Positions 7,437 through 15,677 of a DNA stretch of 23,785 nt are shown here, piece by piece; position 1 is the stretch's first letter, and each line of letters starts with the position of its first letter. This DNA is from an uncultured Oscillospiraceae bacterium. Lineage in GTDB: Bacteria; Bacillota; Clostridia; Oscillospirales; Oscillospiraceae. Made by a program: the position numbers and the translations under genes. The stretch spans positions 1-23,785 of the forward strand of contig CAKTRT010000018.1 of assembly GCA_934597535.1 (NCBI GenBank), written 5' to 3'. Below the pieces are notes generated by a model. That model did no database searches. It saw only the letters and a list, made by a program, of their open reading frames with translations, and was not told the DNA's origin.

Positions 7437-8257
7437 AGCCCTCTCCCCTCTTTCAATTTGTCTTCAAAGGCGAGACCGTACCAGTGGTTCTCTCCGCGTT
7501 TTGCCGTTTTCTGCACGCAGTCGTCGCAGAATTCCGCCGCGTCCGTCAAAGCGCGCGGCATGTCTCTGCCGTTCATCAGCTCGCCGCAGAGGGCGGAGAC
7601 AAAAACATCCCCCGTGCCGTGCAGCGCACCCGGAAGGCAGGGCTTGAAAATTTCCATATATTGTCCGTTCAGGCGCGCGCAGTAGCCGATCATCTCCCCA
7701 CGGCGGACGCCAGTAATGACGACGTTTTCCACCGTGAGCGCATCAAGAAGCGTTTCGACCGGCGCGTCCATGCCGCAGCCTGCGAGCAGCGCCGCCTCCG
7801 TGCGATTCGGCGTGATGATCTGTGCGCTTTCGCACAGCGCGCGCATCGCCTGCACGTACTCCCCGGTAAAGCAGCCGTACAGCGCGCCGTTGTCGCCCAG
7901 CACGGGATCGACCACAACGAGGGTATCCTCCTCCGCAAAATCGCGGAGAAAATCCTTTGCAAAGTGTATCTGCTCCACCGAGGCGAAAAAGCCTGTGCAG
8001 ACGCCGTCGAATTTGATTTGGAGCCGTCTCCAGTGCGCGGCGAAGGCCTGCATCTCCTCCGTCATGTCACGCATGACATAATCGCCGAAGCCGTCCGCCG
8101 TGTGAGTCGATAAGATCGCCGTCGGCAGCGGGACGGTCTCCACCCCATAGGCGGAGAGAATAGGCATGGCCACGCTCAGTGAGCACTTGCCGAAGCACGA
8201 GAGATCGTTGAGCAGCGCCATGCGCTTCATGCCGCTTCCGTTGACAGACTGATTCAT
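7433..8257 (-). CDS. Pyridoxal/pyridoxamine kinase (PdxK/PdxY-like)
   Basis: The protein has 274 residues and belongs to the ribokinase-fold B6 kinase family. The N-terminus reads [26 protein letters not shown], the pattern of pyridoxamine kinases. [11 protein letters not shown] and [11 protein letters not shown] follow, and HGTGDVF (213-219) carries the catalytic aspartate D217 and anion hole. It should phosphorylate pyridoxal, pyridoxamine or pyridoxine with ATP to feed the PLP pool. The closely related HMP kinase ThiD is less likely, given the DLSCFGKCS start. The ATG at 8257 overlaps the pstA stop as ATGA and has an AGAAGGAAG ribosome site. An internal ATG at 8230 is possible but weaker. 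The gene is unusual because it sits between pstA and pstB with 4-nt overlaps on both sides. Confidence 0.88.
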   Translation of the reverse strand: MNQSVNGSGMKRMALLNDLSCFGKCSLSVAMPILSAYGVETVPLPTAILSTHTADGFGDYVMRDMTEEMQAFAAHWRRLQIKFDGVCTGFFASVEQIHFAKDFLRDFAEEDTLVVVDPVLGDNGALYGCFTGEYVQAMRALCESAQIITPNRTEAALLAGCGMDAPVETLLDALTVENVVITGVRRGEMIGYCARLNGQYMEIFKPCLPGALHGTGDVFVSALCGELMNGRDMPRALTDAAEFCDDCVQKTAKRGENHWYGLAFEDKLKEGRGL

Positions 8258-9108
8258 GTTATCTGCTTCCTTCTGAAATATCTTCCGACAAGGTCCGCCG
8301 CAAGGTTGATGAGCATCGTCAGCACCATCAAAATGGCGGCAATGGCGAACACCACGCCGGTATCGCTCGATTCCTTGGCGTAAAAATAGAGTGCCACGGT
8401 GAGGGTTGCGCCCGCGTTCTGCATGCCCTCAAAAAAGTTGTAGAGCATGTGGGCGGAGCCTGCCGTGAACAGCAGCGCTGCGGACTCGCCGAGCACCCGT
8501 CCGATCGACAGGATACAGCCGGTGAGAACACCGTCCACGCAGCTCGGCAGCACCACCGTGCGGATGGTACGCCACTTGCCCGCGCCCAGGCCGAACGCTC
8601 CCTCGCGGTAGCTCTGCGGCACGGTCTTGAGACTCTCCTGCGTGGTGCGCATGACGGTCGGCAGGTTCATGATCGTCAGCGTCAGCGCGCCCGCAAGCAG
8701 CGACGTGCCGTTTTTGCAGAAGATCAGCATACCGACAAGGCCATAAATGATCGACGGGATACCGGAGAGCGTTTCGGACGCGTATTCGATGATGGAAACG
8801 AGCTTTTTGTTCGCGGCGTATTCGTTCAGGTAGATGGCCGCGCCGACGCCGAGCGGCAGCACGATGAGTAACGTCGCAATGACGATGTAGAGCGTGCTCA
8901 GGATGTCCGGCAGGATGCCGACGCGGTTTGCAAGGTAACTCGGCGCGGTGGAGAGCATCTCCCATGTGATGTTTGGGATGCCGTAGCCCAGTATATAACC
9001 AATCATAAACAAAACAAGGGTGCAAGTCAATACTGCGGCGATCCCCATCAGCACGCGCATCAGAATGATATAGCCCCTGCGCCGGGCCGAGGACTGCATT
9101 TTCAGCAT
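8254..9108 (-). CDS. pstA: Phosphate ABC transporter permease PstA
   Basis: The protein has 284 residues with about six transmembrane segments. It carries the MetI-type permease signature: YASETLSGIPSIIYGL near the middle, then REGAFGLGAGKWRTIRTVVLPSCVDGVLTG, which is the EAA-type loop that contacts PstB. It pairs with PstC to form the phosphate channel. The start codon overlaps the pstC stop (TAATG). Spacing and strand place it in the pst operon. Confidence 0.95.
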   Translation of the reverse strand: MLKMQSSARRRGYIILMRVLMGIAAVLTCTLVLFMIGYILGYGIPNITWEMLSTAPSYLANRVGILPDILSTLYIVIATLLIVLPLGVGAAIYLNEYAANKKLVSIIEYASETLSGIPSIIYGLVGMLIFCKNGTSLLAGALTLTIMNLPTVMRTTQESLKTVPQSYREGAFGLGAGKWRTIRTVVLPSCVDGVLTGCILSIGRVLGESAALLFTAGSAHMLYNFFEGMQNAGATLTVALYFYAKESSDTGVVFAIAAILMVLTMLINLAADLVGRYFRRKQIT

Positions 9109-9983
9109 TACGCTCCCTCCTTATCGCGCTTTAAGAAAAAGTTGAGCGCCGCATTGATGAGCAGGATGAAAAGGTACAGCACGAGCGCAATGGAAAACAG
9201 CGCCTGACGCTGCAAGCCGCCCGAATACGACATCTCGCTTGCGACCGCCGTGGTGAGAAAGCGGACGCTCTCAAAGATCGACGTTGGCATATTCGACGCG
9301 TTGCCCGAGACCATCATGACTGCCATCGCCTCGCCGATGGCGCGCCCCACGCCGAGCACGACCGCCGCAGCAATGCCGCTCTTCGCCGCCGGAACGGAGA
9401 CGCGGAAATACGTCTCGATCTCAGTCGCGCCCAGCGCGAGCGAGGCGTCCTCATACTCCTTCGGCACAGCCTCGAGCGCTGTGACGCTCACCTTGATGAT
9501 GGACGGCAGGATCATGACGGCCAGCACGATGATGGCCGCAAACAGGCTCGCGCCGTCCGGCAGGTGGAACGCCTTGCGGATGGCGGGCACGAGCACGAGC
9601 ATGCCGACAAGGCCGTAAACGACCGACGGAATGCCCGCCAGCAGGCTGACGGCGGATTCCAGCACGCTTCTGACGCGCTTCGGCGCGGCCTTGGCAAGGT
9701 ACACCGCCGTCAAAAAGCCGATGGGTACGCCAAGGACGATCGCACCCGCCGTGCCGTACACGCTTGTCAGAATAAAGGGCAGGATGCCGTACTGCGGTTC
9801 CGCCGCCGTGGAAGCCCACGTCCTGCCGAACAGGAAGGGGATCAGCCCGATCGTCCGGATCGCCGGGATGCCGGAGACGATCAGATACACCGTGATGAGC
9901 AGCACGCATCCGACCGTGATGAGGCCAAGAAGCAGAAAGATGCCGTGGACGATCCGTTCAAGCCATTTTTTCTTCTGCGCCAT
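9108..9983 (-). CDS. pstC: Phosphate ABC transporter permease PstC
   Basis: The protein has 291 residues with about six transmembrane helices. PstC hallmarks are the early FLFGRTWASTAAEPQYGILPFI segment, SLLAGIPSVVYGLVGML, and the EAA-type loop containing YEDASLALGATEIETYFRVSVPAAKSGI. It is the second permease subunit of the Pst importer. A GAGAGG ribosome site precedes the ATG at 9983. A 65-nt gap with a strong hairpin separates it from pstS. Confidence 0.95.
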   Translation of the reverse strand: MAQKKKWLERIVHGIFLLLGLITVGCVLLITVYLIVSGIPAIRTIGLIPFLFGRTWASTAAEPQYGILPFILTSVYGTAGAIVLGVPIGFLTAVYLAKAAPKRVRSVLESAVSLLAGIPSVVYGLVGMLVLVPAIRKAFHLPDGASLFAAIIVLAVMILPSIIKVSVTALEAVPKEYEDASLALGATEIETYFRVSVPAAKSGIAAAVVLGVGRAIGEAMAVMMVSGNASNMPTSIFESVRFLTTAVASEMSYSGGLQRQALFSIALVLYLFILLINAALNFFLKRDKEGA

Positions 9984-10004
9984 AGTCGTTCCTCTCTATC
10001 CGAA

Positions 10005-10032
10005 TGCGGGGGCAGCGGCTGCTGCCCCCGCA
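10005..10032 (-). promoter_or_regulatory. Intergenic hairpin between pstS and pstC
   Basis: A perfect 12-bp GC-rich stem (10005-10016 with 10021-10032) with a 4-nt loop fills the pstS-pstC gap. No T-run follows on the - strand, so it is not a standard terminator. Such hairpins after binding-protein genes commonly stabilise the upstream message or attenuate readthrough, raising binding protein over membrane subunits. That role is inferred. Confidence 0.6.
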
Positions 10033-10048
10033 AGGGGTGTTCATTTTA

Positions 10049-10909
10049 TCAGTTGGCTGCCACGGCACCCGCGCCGGCGATAATGTCGGCCACCTCAGAA
10101 GAGGTCGCGTAGTCGAAAAACGCCTGTGCGGCGGGGGAAAGCTCGACGCCCTCCTTCGTGACGAGCACGAACGGACGCTGAACCACATAGCTGCCGTCCT
10201 TGACGGTCTCCTCCGTGGCCTCCACGCCGCCGACCGTCAGCGCCTTGACGCTGTCGCCGACCGCGGAGAGGGAGGCGTAGCCGATGGCGTTGGGGTTCTG
10301 AGACACGGTGTTGATGACGTCGCCCGTGGAGGTCAGCTCCTGACGGTACTGGCAGGCATCCTTGGTGCCGGTGATGGACTCGAAGCCGTCGCGCGTGCCG
10401 GAGCCGGCCTCGCGGCCGATGAGCACGATCTCGGCATCGTTGCCGCCGACATCCTTCCAGTTGGCGATCTCGCCGGTGTAGATCTTGGCGATGGTGTCAA
10501 CATCCAGGTCAGAGACGGGGTTCTCGGGATTCACGACGATGGCAATGCCGTCGAGAGCCATAACGGTACCGACAAGACCGGACGCCTTTTCGTCATCCTT
10601 GAGCGCACGGCTCGAAAGGCCGATGTCGCAGCGGCCCTCGCTGACAGCCTGAATGCCGCTGCCGGAACCGGTGGGGTTATAGGTGAACTTCACGTCCTTG
10701 TTCATGGCCATGAAGGATTCGCCAAGAGAGTTGATGACCTTTTCCATCGAGGTGGAGCCGTCGGTCGAGACGGTGCCGGAGAGGGTCTCGGTCTGAGCGG
10801 AGCCGCCGTCCGTCTTATCCTCGGTGTTTGCGTTATCCTTGCTGCCGCAGGCGGTCAGCAGGCTCAGCGCCATGACGGCGGTCAGTGCAAGAGCTAAAAG
10901 CTTTTTCAT
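10049..10909 (-). CDS. pstS: Phosphate-binding lipoprotein PstS
   Basis: The protein has 286 residues. A lipoprotein signal peptide (MKKLLALALTAVMALSLL) ends in the lipobox LTAC, so the mature protein should be anchored to the membrane. An Asp/Ser/Thr-rich spacer follows. Phosphate-contacting motifs of the family are present: STDGSTSMEKV near the start of the mature protein, GSGSGIQAVSEG, and IGREAGSGTRDGFESITG. The open frame extends to 11077, but the ATG at 10909 is preferred because it starts the signal peptide and has an AAAGGGAAG ribosome site about 8 nt upstream. It is the first gene of the pst-pho operon. Confidence 0.96.
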   Translation of the reverse strand: MKKLLALALTAVMALSLLTACGSKDNANTEDKTDGGSAQTETLSGTVSTDGSTSMEKVINSLGESFMAMNKDVKFTYNPTGSGSGIQAVSEGRCDIGLSSRALKDDEKASGLVGTVMALDGIAIVVNPENPVSDLDVDTIAKIYTGEIANWKDVGGNDAEIVLIGREAGSGTRDGFESITGTKDACQYRQELTSTGDVINTVSQNPNAIGYASLSAVGDSVKALTVGGVEATEETVKDGSYVVQRPFVLVTKEGVELSPAAQAFFDYATSSEVADIIAGAGAVAAN

Positions 10910-10963
10910 TTGAAATACTTCCCTTTCCATTTTTTCAAGATGTTGTTCCTTGCTACAGTTGCC

Positions 10964-11020
10964 ATCATAAAGGCGCGCTGTAAAATCAGAAAGGCATCTT
11001 TTGTAAAATCGCGGTAAAAT
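10964..11020 (-). promoter_or_regulatory. pstS promoter region with PhoP-box-like repeats
   Basis: Reading the - strand, ATTTTAC occurs three times (11020-11014, 11009-11003, 10986-10980). The first two are exactly 11 bp apart, and the third is 23 bp from the second, leaving one degenerate slot. Direct TTTACA-like repeats with an 11-bp period are how PhoP sites look in Bacillus. A TATGAT -10 candidate (10969-10964) lies just downstream with no good -35, as expected of an activator-dependent promoter. Confidence 0.55.
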
Positions 11021-11057
11021 GGAAAAAAGGACGTTTTCCGACGGAAAACGTCCTTTT
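11021..11057 (-). terminator. Terminator of the ABC transporter gene
   Basis: A perfect 16-bp inverted repeat (11025-11040 with 11042-11057) is followed on the - strand by TTTTTT. It begins 17 bp past the stop of the ABC gene and separates it from the pstS promoter. Confidence 0.85.
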
Positions 11058-11073
11058 GAAGGCTGATATCGTA

Positions 11074-14061
11074 TCATTCGGTGCGCAGCGCTTCGACGGG
11101 GTCCTTGCGCGCGGCGATGCCGGAGGGAATGAGGCCCGCGATGAATGTGAGCGCCATGCTGATGACCACGAGCGCCGCGCCGCCGACATGCGGCAGGATG
11201 GCGTTGAGACTCTCGATACCCGTCAGGTGGTGCACGACGAGGTTGATCGGGATGATGAGCAGCAGCGTGATGCCAATGCCGATGGCACCCGAGCAGAAGC
11301 CCTCGATGAGCGTCTCGGCGTTGAAGACGCGCGAGATATCGCGCTTGCTCGCGCCGATGGCGCGCAGGATGCCGATCTCCTTCGTGCGCTCAAGCACCGA
11401 GATATACGTGATGATGCCGATCATAATGCTCGACACGACGAGCGAGATGGCGACAAACGCAATGAGCACATAGCTGATGGCGTTGATGATCGTTGTGACC
11501 GAGCTCATCAGAAGCGCCACATAGTCGGTGTAGTCGATCTGGTCATCCTCGGAAACGCTGTTGTTATACTGCTCGATCGCATCGGCGATGGCGTCCTTGT
11601 CGGCAAAGGTCGAGGCGTAGATGTTGATGGTCTTGGGACTCGCGAGGTTCACATCGCCGAGGAGCTTCAGATTGTCCTCATACGTGCCGGTCGAGACCGT
11701 CGCGGGCATGTAGTTATCATAAAGCCAGTTGTACTGCTCGCTTGTCAGCGGCGTGACGGCGGGCGACTTTTCGAGCGCTAAGTCAAGCGCCATGGCGAGC
11801 TGGTCGCTCGTCATGTTGGCAAGCCGCGCCTGCACGCCCGCGGCGTACTGCTCCGTCACCTGCTCGCGGATGGACTGCTCGACGTAGCCGAAGAGCGTCT
11901 CGTCGTCCATCTGCGCGATATAGGACTTGACGGTCGCCTCGTCCACGCTCATCTGCTGGGCGTAGGTCGAAATGACCATCTGCTCGATGCTCGCGCGGTC
12001 GAGTGAGCCCATCTGCTGCTCCACGATGGCGGAAAGATACTCCTCGCTCGGCACGCTCATCATCGCGGTGTAGGCCGCGGCACGCTCGGTGACGGAAAGG
12101 CCCTCGAGATAGTCGGTCACGTCCGCTTCCTTCTGCTCGTCGTTCACGGAGTAGTCATCGGTCAGGAACGGCAGGCCGAGGATAACGTCGGTATCGGGGT
12201 CTTCTTTCTGCTTCTGCAAAATCTCGGTCTGTCCCGCCTTTTCGACAAGATAGTCCGTCAGCGCGGACGTATAGCCGATCGCGCCGGAGAGCATGGAGGA
12301 CACTGCGTTCTCGTTCGGGCGCAGGATGCCGACGATCTTCACGCGCGTGCCGACATCGTCGGAGTTATAGAGGAAGTCGAGCCCCGTATCCGTCGTGCTG
12401 ACGTCGGTATATGTGCCGCTTGCGGAATCGTACTGGTAGCGCTCAGCGGGCAGGACGATCTTGAAGCTCATATTGCACAGGTCTTCATAGCTCCAGCTCT
12501 GGATGTCCTTGCTGTCGAATTCCGAGCCGTCGAGCATGTGCTGCATCGACTCCACGACCTCGTCCTGTGCGCTCAGGCCCAGCGAATAGATGACAAGGTC
12601 GGAAATTTCATTGTCCTTGTTGACGATGAGCATGACCTCGTCGTAATTCTGCGGCCAGGAGCCGTAAATGAGGTCATACTGCTCGTGCAGAAGGTCGCCC
12701 ACGAGCTCGCCGCTCTCACTATCCTGCGGCGGGAGCATCTGCTCCCAAGTCTCCATCGCGGAGTAGGCCGAGCCGAAGCGCTCAAAGTAGCTGCTGTAAT
12801 CGCCGCCGTAGAGCTCGCTCATGCAGGTCTGCAAAAGCTCCGTCACGTCGGACTTGAAGACTTTGCCGTCGGTGTCCTTGGCGTAGATGCTCATGCCGAG
12901 GTCGTAGTCATAGGAAATGGAACTGATATGCTGCGAAAGCTCGTTGTCGCCCTCGAGGTAGGCCTTGAAGTCCTTCAAATTGTTCGTCTGCGTCTCCGCC
13001 GAGGCAAACGAGCTCATCATGTCGTACATGATGTTGTTGGAATACACGGCGTCAAGCTCATGCCCGCCGTCTCCGTCCTCGTCCTGCGCATGGACACCCA
13101 TCATCGTTGTCACCATGCTGGACATGTCCACGCTCTCAGCTTCGATGGTCAGCGGATAGCTCGAGAGCGTATCCTCCTGCACGCGGTCGATGTAGGTCTG
13201 GATGCCGTTGCTCAGCGACAAAATGAGCGCGATGCCGATGATACCAATGCTGCCGGCGAAGGCCGTCAAAAATGTCCGTCCCTTTTTCGTCATCAGGTTG
13301 TTGAGCGAGAGCGACAGCGCCGTGCCAAAGCCCATCGATGGCTTTTTCTCCTTTCCCTGCGCCGCGGGCTTTTCCGTTCCGCCGGCATAGGGCGCGCTGT
13401 CGCCCACGATCTCGCCGTCCTTTAAGCGCACGATGCGGCTCGCGTAGGTCTCGGCAAGCTCGGGATTGTGCGTGACCATGATGATGAGACGATCCTTGGA
13501 GATCTTTTTCAAGATCTCCATCACCTGCACGCTCGTCTCGCTGTCGAGCGCGCCGGTCGGCTCATCGGCAAGCAGGATGTCCGGATCGTTGACAAGCGCT
13601 CGCGCGATGGCAACGCGCTGCATCTGACCGCCGGACATCTGGTTCGGCTTTTTGCCCATCTGGTCGCCGAGGCCGACGCTCTCAAGCGCCTTTTTCGCTC
13701 GCTCGCGGCGCTCTGACTTGCTAACGCCCGAGAGCGTGAGCGCCAGCTCCACGTTGCTCAGCACCGTCTGGTGCGGGATCAAATTATAGCTCTGGAAGAC
13801 GAAGCCGATGGAGTGGTTGCGGTAGCTGTCCCAGTCCGAATCAGAAAAGTCCTTCGTCGATTTGCCGTTGATGACAAGGTCGCCGCTCGTGTACTGATCC
13901 AACCCGCCGATAATGTTCAAAAGCGTCGTCTTGCCGCAGCCCGAATGGCCGAGGATGGCGACAAACTCGCTCTCACGGAACTGCAGGCTCACGCCGCGCA
14001 GCGCGTGGACGGTGGCGTCGCCCGCCTGATAATCCTTGACGATCTGTTGCAGCTTCAGCAT
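11074..14061 (-). CDS. Fused ABC ATPase/FtsX-type permease, large outer domain
   Basis: The protein has 995 residues. An ABC domain of the MacB/LolD class comes first: Walker A GHSGCGKTT (38-46), signature MSGGQ (142-146), Walker B ILLADEPTGALD, H-loop H198. After a Lys/Pro-rich linker, TM1 lies near 262-284. A roughly 540-residue extracytoplasmic region follows, with a helical section near its end. The FtsX/MacB C-terminal domain has three TM segments and the hallmark EIGILRAIGASKRDI. Relatives act in mechanotransmission: efflux, lipoprotein handling, peptide resistance or cell-wall signalling. The substrate here is unknown. The frame is open to 14136, but the ATG at 14061 starts the ATPase and has an AAGG ribosome site. 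It is flanked by its own promoter and terminator. Confidence 0.85.
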   Translation of the reverse strand: MLKLQQIVKDYQAGDATVHALRGVSLQFRESEFVAILGHSGCGKTTLLNIIGGLDQYTSGDLVINGKSTKDFSDSDWDSYRNHSIGFVFQSYNLIPHQTVLSNVELALTLSGVSKSERRERAKKALESVGLGDQMGKKPNQMSGGQMQRVAIARALVNDPDILLADEPTGALDSETSVQVMEILKKISKDRLIIMVTHNPELAETYASRIVRLKDGEIVGDSAPYAGGTEKPAAQGKEKKPSMGFGTALSLSLNNLMTKKGRTFLTAFAGSIGIIGIALILSLSNGIQTYIDRVQEDTLSSYPLTIEAESVDMSSMVTTMMGVHAQDEDGDGGHELDAVYSNNIMYDMMSSFASAETQTNNLKDFKAYLEGDNELSQHISSISYDYDLGMSIYAKDTDGKVFKSDVTELLQTCMSELYGGDYSSYFERFGSAYSAMETWEQMLPPQDSESGELVGDLLHEQYDLIYGSWPQNYDEVMLIVNKDNEISDLVIYSLGLSAQDEVVESMQHMLDGSEFDSKDIQSWSYEDLCNMSFKIVLPAERYQYDSASGTYTDVSTTDTGLDFLYNSDDVGTRVKIVGILRPNENAVSSMLSGAIGYTSALTDYLVEKAGQTEILQKQKEDPDTDVILGLPFLTDDYSVNDEQKEADVTDYLEGLSVTERAAAYTAMMSVPSEEYLSAIVEQQMGSLDRASIEQMVISTYAQQMSVDEATVKSYIAQMDDETLFGYVEQSIREQVTEQYAAGVQARLANMTSDQLAMALDLALEKSPAVTPLTSEQYNWLYDNYMPATVSTGTYEDNLKLLGDVNLASPKTINIYASTFADKDAIADAIEQYNNSVSEDDQIDYTDYVALLMSSVTTIINAISYVLIAFVAISLVVSSIMIGIITYISVLERTKEIGILRAIGASKRDISRVFNAETLIEGFCSGAIGIGITLLLIIPINLVVHHLTGIESLNAILPHVGGAALVVISMALTFIAGLIPSGIAARKDPVEALRTE

Positions 14062-14107
14062 ATCCTGCCTTCTTTCTGAGGAAATGAATGAATAAGAATT
14101 CCAGAGT

Positions 14108-14136
14108 AGGATATCATTTTGACCTTTTACCGTCAA
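14108..14136 (-). promoter_or_regulatory. Sigma-A promoter of the ABC transporter gene
   Basis: On the - strand TTGACG (14136-14131) and TATCCT (14113-14108) are spaced 17 bp. They lie about 47 bp upstream of the ABC start codon, which makes this gene independent of the padR operon further upstream. Confidence 0.6.
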
Positions 14137-14190
14137 CCGGCCGAAGGGAAGAATTTACCGAATGTTCACGTTTGTTTACTAATTCCGAGC

Positions 14191-14217
14191 AAAAGAAAAG
14201 GAGCGCCGAAGCGCCCC
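14191..14217 (-). terminator. Terminator of the padR operon
   Basis: A hairpin (14200-14206 with 14211-14217, one G-U pair in the RNA, stable UUCG loop in the transcript) is followed on the - strand by TTTTCTTTT. It lies 12 bp past the stop of the last gene of the operon. Confidence 0.8.
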
Positions 14218-14228
14218 CCTTCCCGTCT

Positions 14229-14897
14229 TTAGCCAAACGAGCTGGAGACCGTCACACCGATCTCGCTGCGCAGGACCTCATTCTCCCCGCTGTCGTAGCA
14301 GACGAGGAAAAAAGCGTCGGATGCCAACTCGTATGGTTCTCCGCTTATCGCCCCGCCGGCGAGGAAATAGCGGTACCCGCCGTCCTCGATAAGGTCAAGA
14401 GGCGTCACATTGATCGTCTCCAAGGTGTAGCCGTCATTCTGCCGCGAAACGGCGCGCTGCTGCACGACCTCCGCGCGTGTGATGGCCGCATCGTCGATGC
14501 GCCCCCAGAAGAAAAGCGCATCATTGCCCTGTCCCCGGCTCATTGACCAGCGCCCCACATGGACGCGCTCACCGTCCGCACAGTCGAGCGCCGAGCCGAA
14601 GGCCTCCTGCCAGCCGAGCAGCGTGTAGAAATTGCTCGCACCGCAATAGGTCACATTCTCGCTCACCAGTAGGGTGACGCGCAGCGTCTTATAGATCTTC
14701 TCCACGGGAAGGGACGCAAGCTCGCGCGTCTTTTCGTACACGCCGTAGCGCTGCTCGCCGTCGCGCAGGGCCATCGCGCGCGTCAGGTGTCCGCCGCCGA
14801 GCATATTGCTGATGAGCAGCGCGCAGAGCATGATGACAACGCTCTTGACCGCGCGGCGCGCCCTCGTCGGCCGCTTTTCGATCTTCTGCTTTTTCAC
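14229..14897 (-). CDS. Unrecognised membrane-anchored extracytoplasmic protein
   Basis: The protein has 222 residues when started at a GTG at 14897, which overlaps the upstream stop as GTGA behind a GGGGGG-containing ribosome site. An ATG start at 14942 would overlap the upstream gene by 49 nt. The N-terminus is strongly basic (KKQKIEKRPTRARR), followed by one hydrophobic helix (about 17-34). The rest should be outside the membrane, with a Cys pair at about C85 and C106 and a WGRIDDAAITRAEVV stretch. No family recognised. It is the third gene of the padR operon, and its topology resembles the second gene (one anchor, outer domain), so the two may interact. That is inference. Confidence 0.7.
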   Translation of the reverse strand: MKKQKIEKRPTRARRAVKSVVIMLCALLISNMLGGGHLTRAMALRDGEQRYGVYEKTRELASLPVEKIYKTLRVTLLVSENVTYCGASNFYTLLGWQEAFGSALDCADGERVHVGRWSMSRGQGNDALFFWGRIDDAAITRAEVVQQRAVSRQNDGYTLETINVTPLDLIEDGGYRYFLAGGAISGEPYELASDAFFLVCYDSGENEVLRSEIGVTVSSSFG

Positions 14898-15664
14898 GGC
14901 TGCGTCCCCCCTTCCGGAAGCTCGATCCTCGTCTCGATGCACTCGCCGAAGCGGTCGTAGACGAACGTCACGTAAGTATCGCCCTCTTCAAGCGGCACGG
15001 TATGCTGGCCGTAGTGCACATACAAGCTGCCGCTGCTGCTCCGGCAGCTGGAATACCAGCCCGGATACCGTCCTGTATTCTCATAGTCGTACATCGTCTC
15101 GCCGCGTTCGCTTTGCAGCGACATCGTTTCGATCAAGCGCTCATAGACCTTTCTGCCTGGGATGCGGTCATAGGAACTCACCCAGAGCACCGCCTGCCGC
15201 TCTCCATCGAGAATGCCGTATTCGATGCGGTTCAGCTGCACGATATCGTCCCCGATGGGGATGTGCTCGTGCAGGTCTGCCGCGCCGTCGAGTTCTTCCC
15301 ATGAGATGCTGTTCACCGCCGGGCTTACGCGCTCGCGGATGCTCTCATACACGCCGCTGAGCATCGGCAGCATGAAAAAGCCCTGCACACAGGCGACGAT
15401 CGTGATGAAAATCGCGATGCGCTGCACGATGACGAGCCAGAAGTGGCGGTACTGCTCGCGCAGGGCCTTGCCCGTCTCCTCGGGGTCGCCCATCAGCTCC
15501 ACGGCGCGCGCGGCGGCGTCCTCTTCCGTATAGCCGTGCTCGACCAGCGCTTCGGCGTGGTCTTCGATGTGACCGGCGAGCTCATTTCTCAGATCGTTCG
15601 CCTCGTCAGCCGTCAGCCGACCGACCTGCGCGAGCACGCGGTCGCAATATTCGTTTCTGTTCAT
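14894..15664 (-). CDS. HAAS/DUF1700-like (permease prefix) membrane protein
   Basis: The protein has 256 residues. Residues 1-75 match the helical HAAS/DUF1700-type domain (permease prefix domain) often encoded beside PadR regulators: MNRNEYCDRVLAQVG, then ELAGHIEDHAEALVEHGYTEEDAAARAVELMGDPEETGKALREQY. One transmembrane helix lies at about 76-100. The remaining 155 residues look extracytoplasmic and are not recognised. The start at 15664 has an AGGTGAGG ribosome site and lies 13 nt past the padR stop. In known PadR-HAAS pairs the membrane protein is thought to act in envelope-stress signalling or to be the regulated target. The role of this one is not determined. Confidence 0.75.
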   Translation of the reverse strand: MNRNEYCDRVLAQVGRLTADEANDLRNELAGHIEDHAEALVEHGYTEEDAAARAVELMGDPEETGKALREQYRHFWLVIVQRIAIFITIVACVQGFFMLPMLSGVYESIRERVSPAVNSISWEELDGAADLHEHIPIGDDIVQLNRIEYGILDGERQAVLWVSSYDRIPGRKVYERLIETMSLQSERGETMYDYENTGRYPGWYSSCRSSSGSLYVHYGQHTVPLEEGDTYVTFVYDRFGECIETRIELPEGGTQP

Positions 15665-15677
15665 AGCCTCACCTTTT

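Noticed and set aside
14125..14160. TTTTACCG and ATTTACCG repeats upstream of the ABC gene as a second Pho box
   Set aside because: They are 28 bp apart, not on an 11-bp period, and lie on the opposite strand relative to the gene's promoter.
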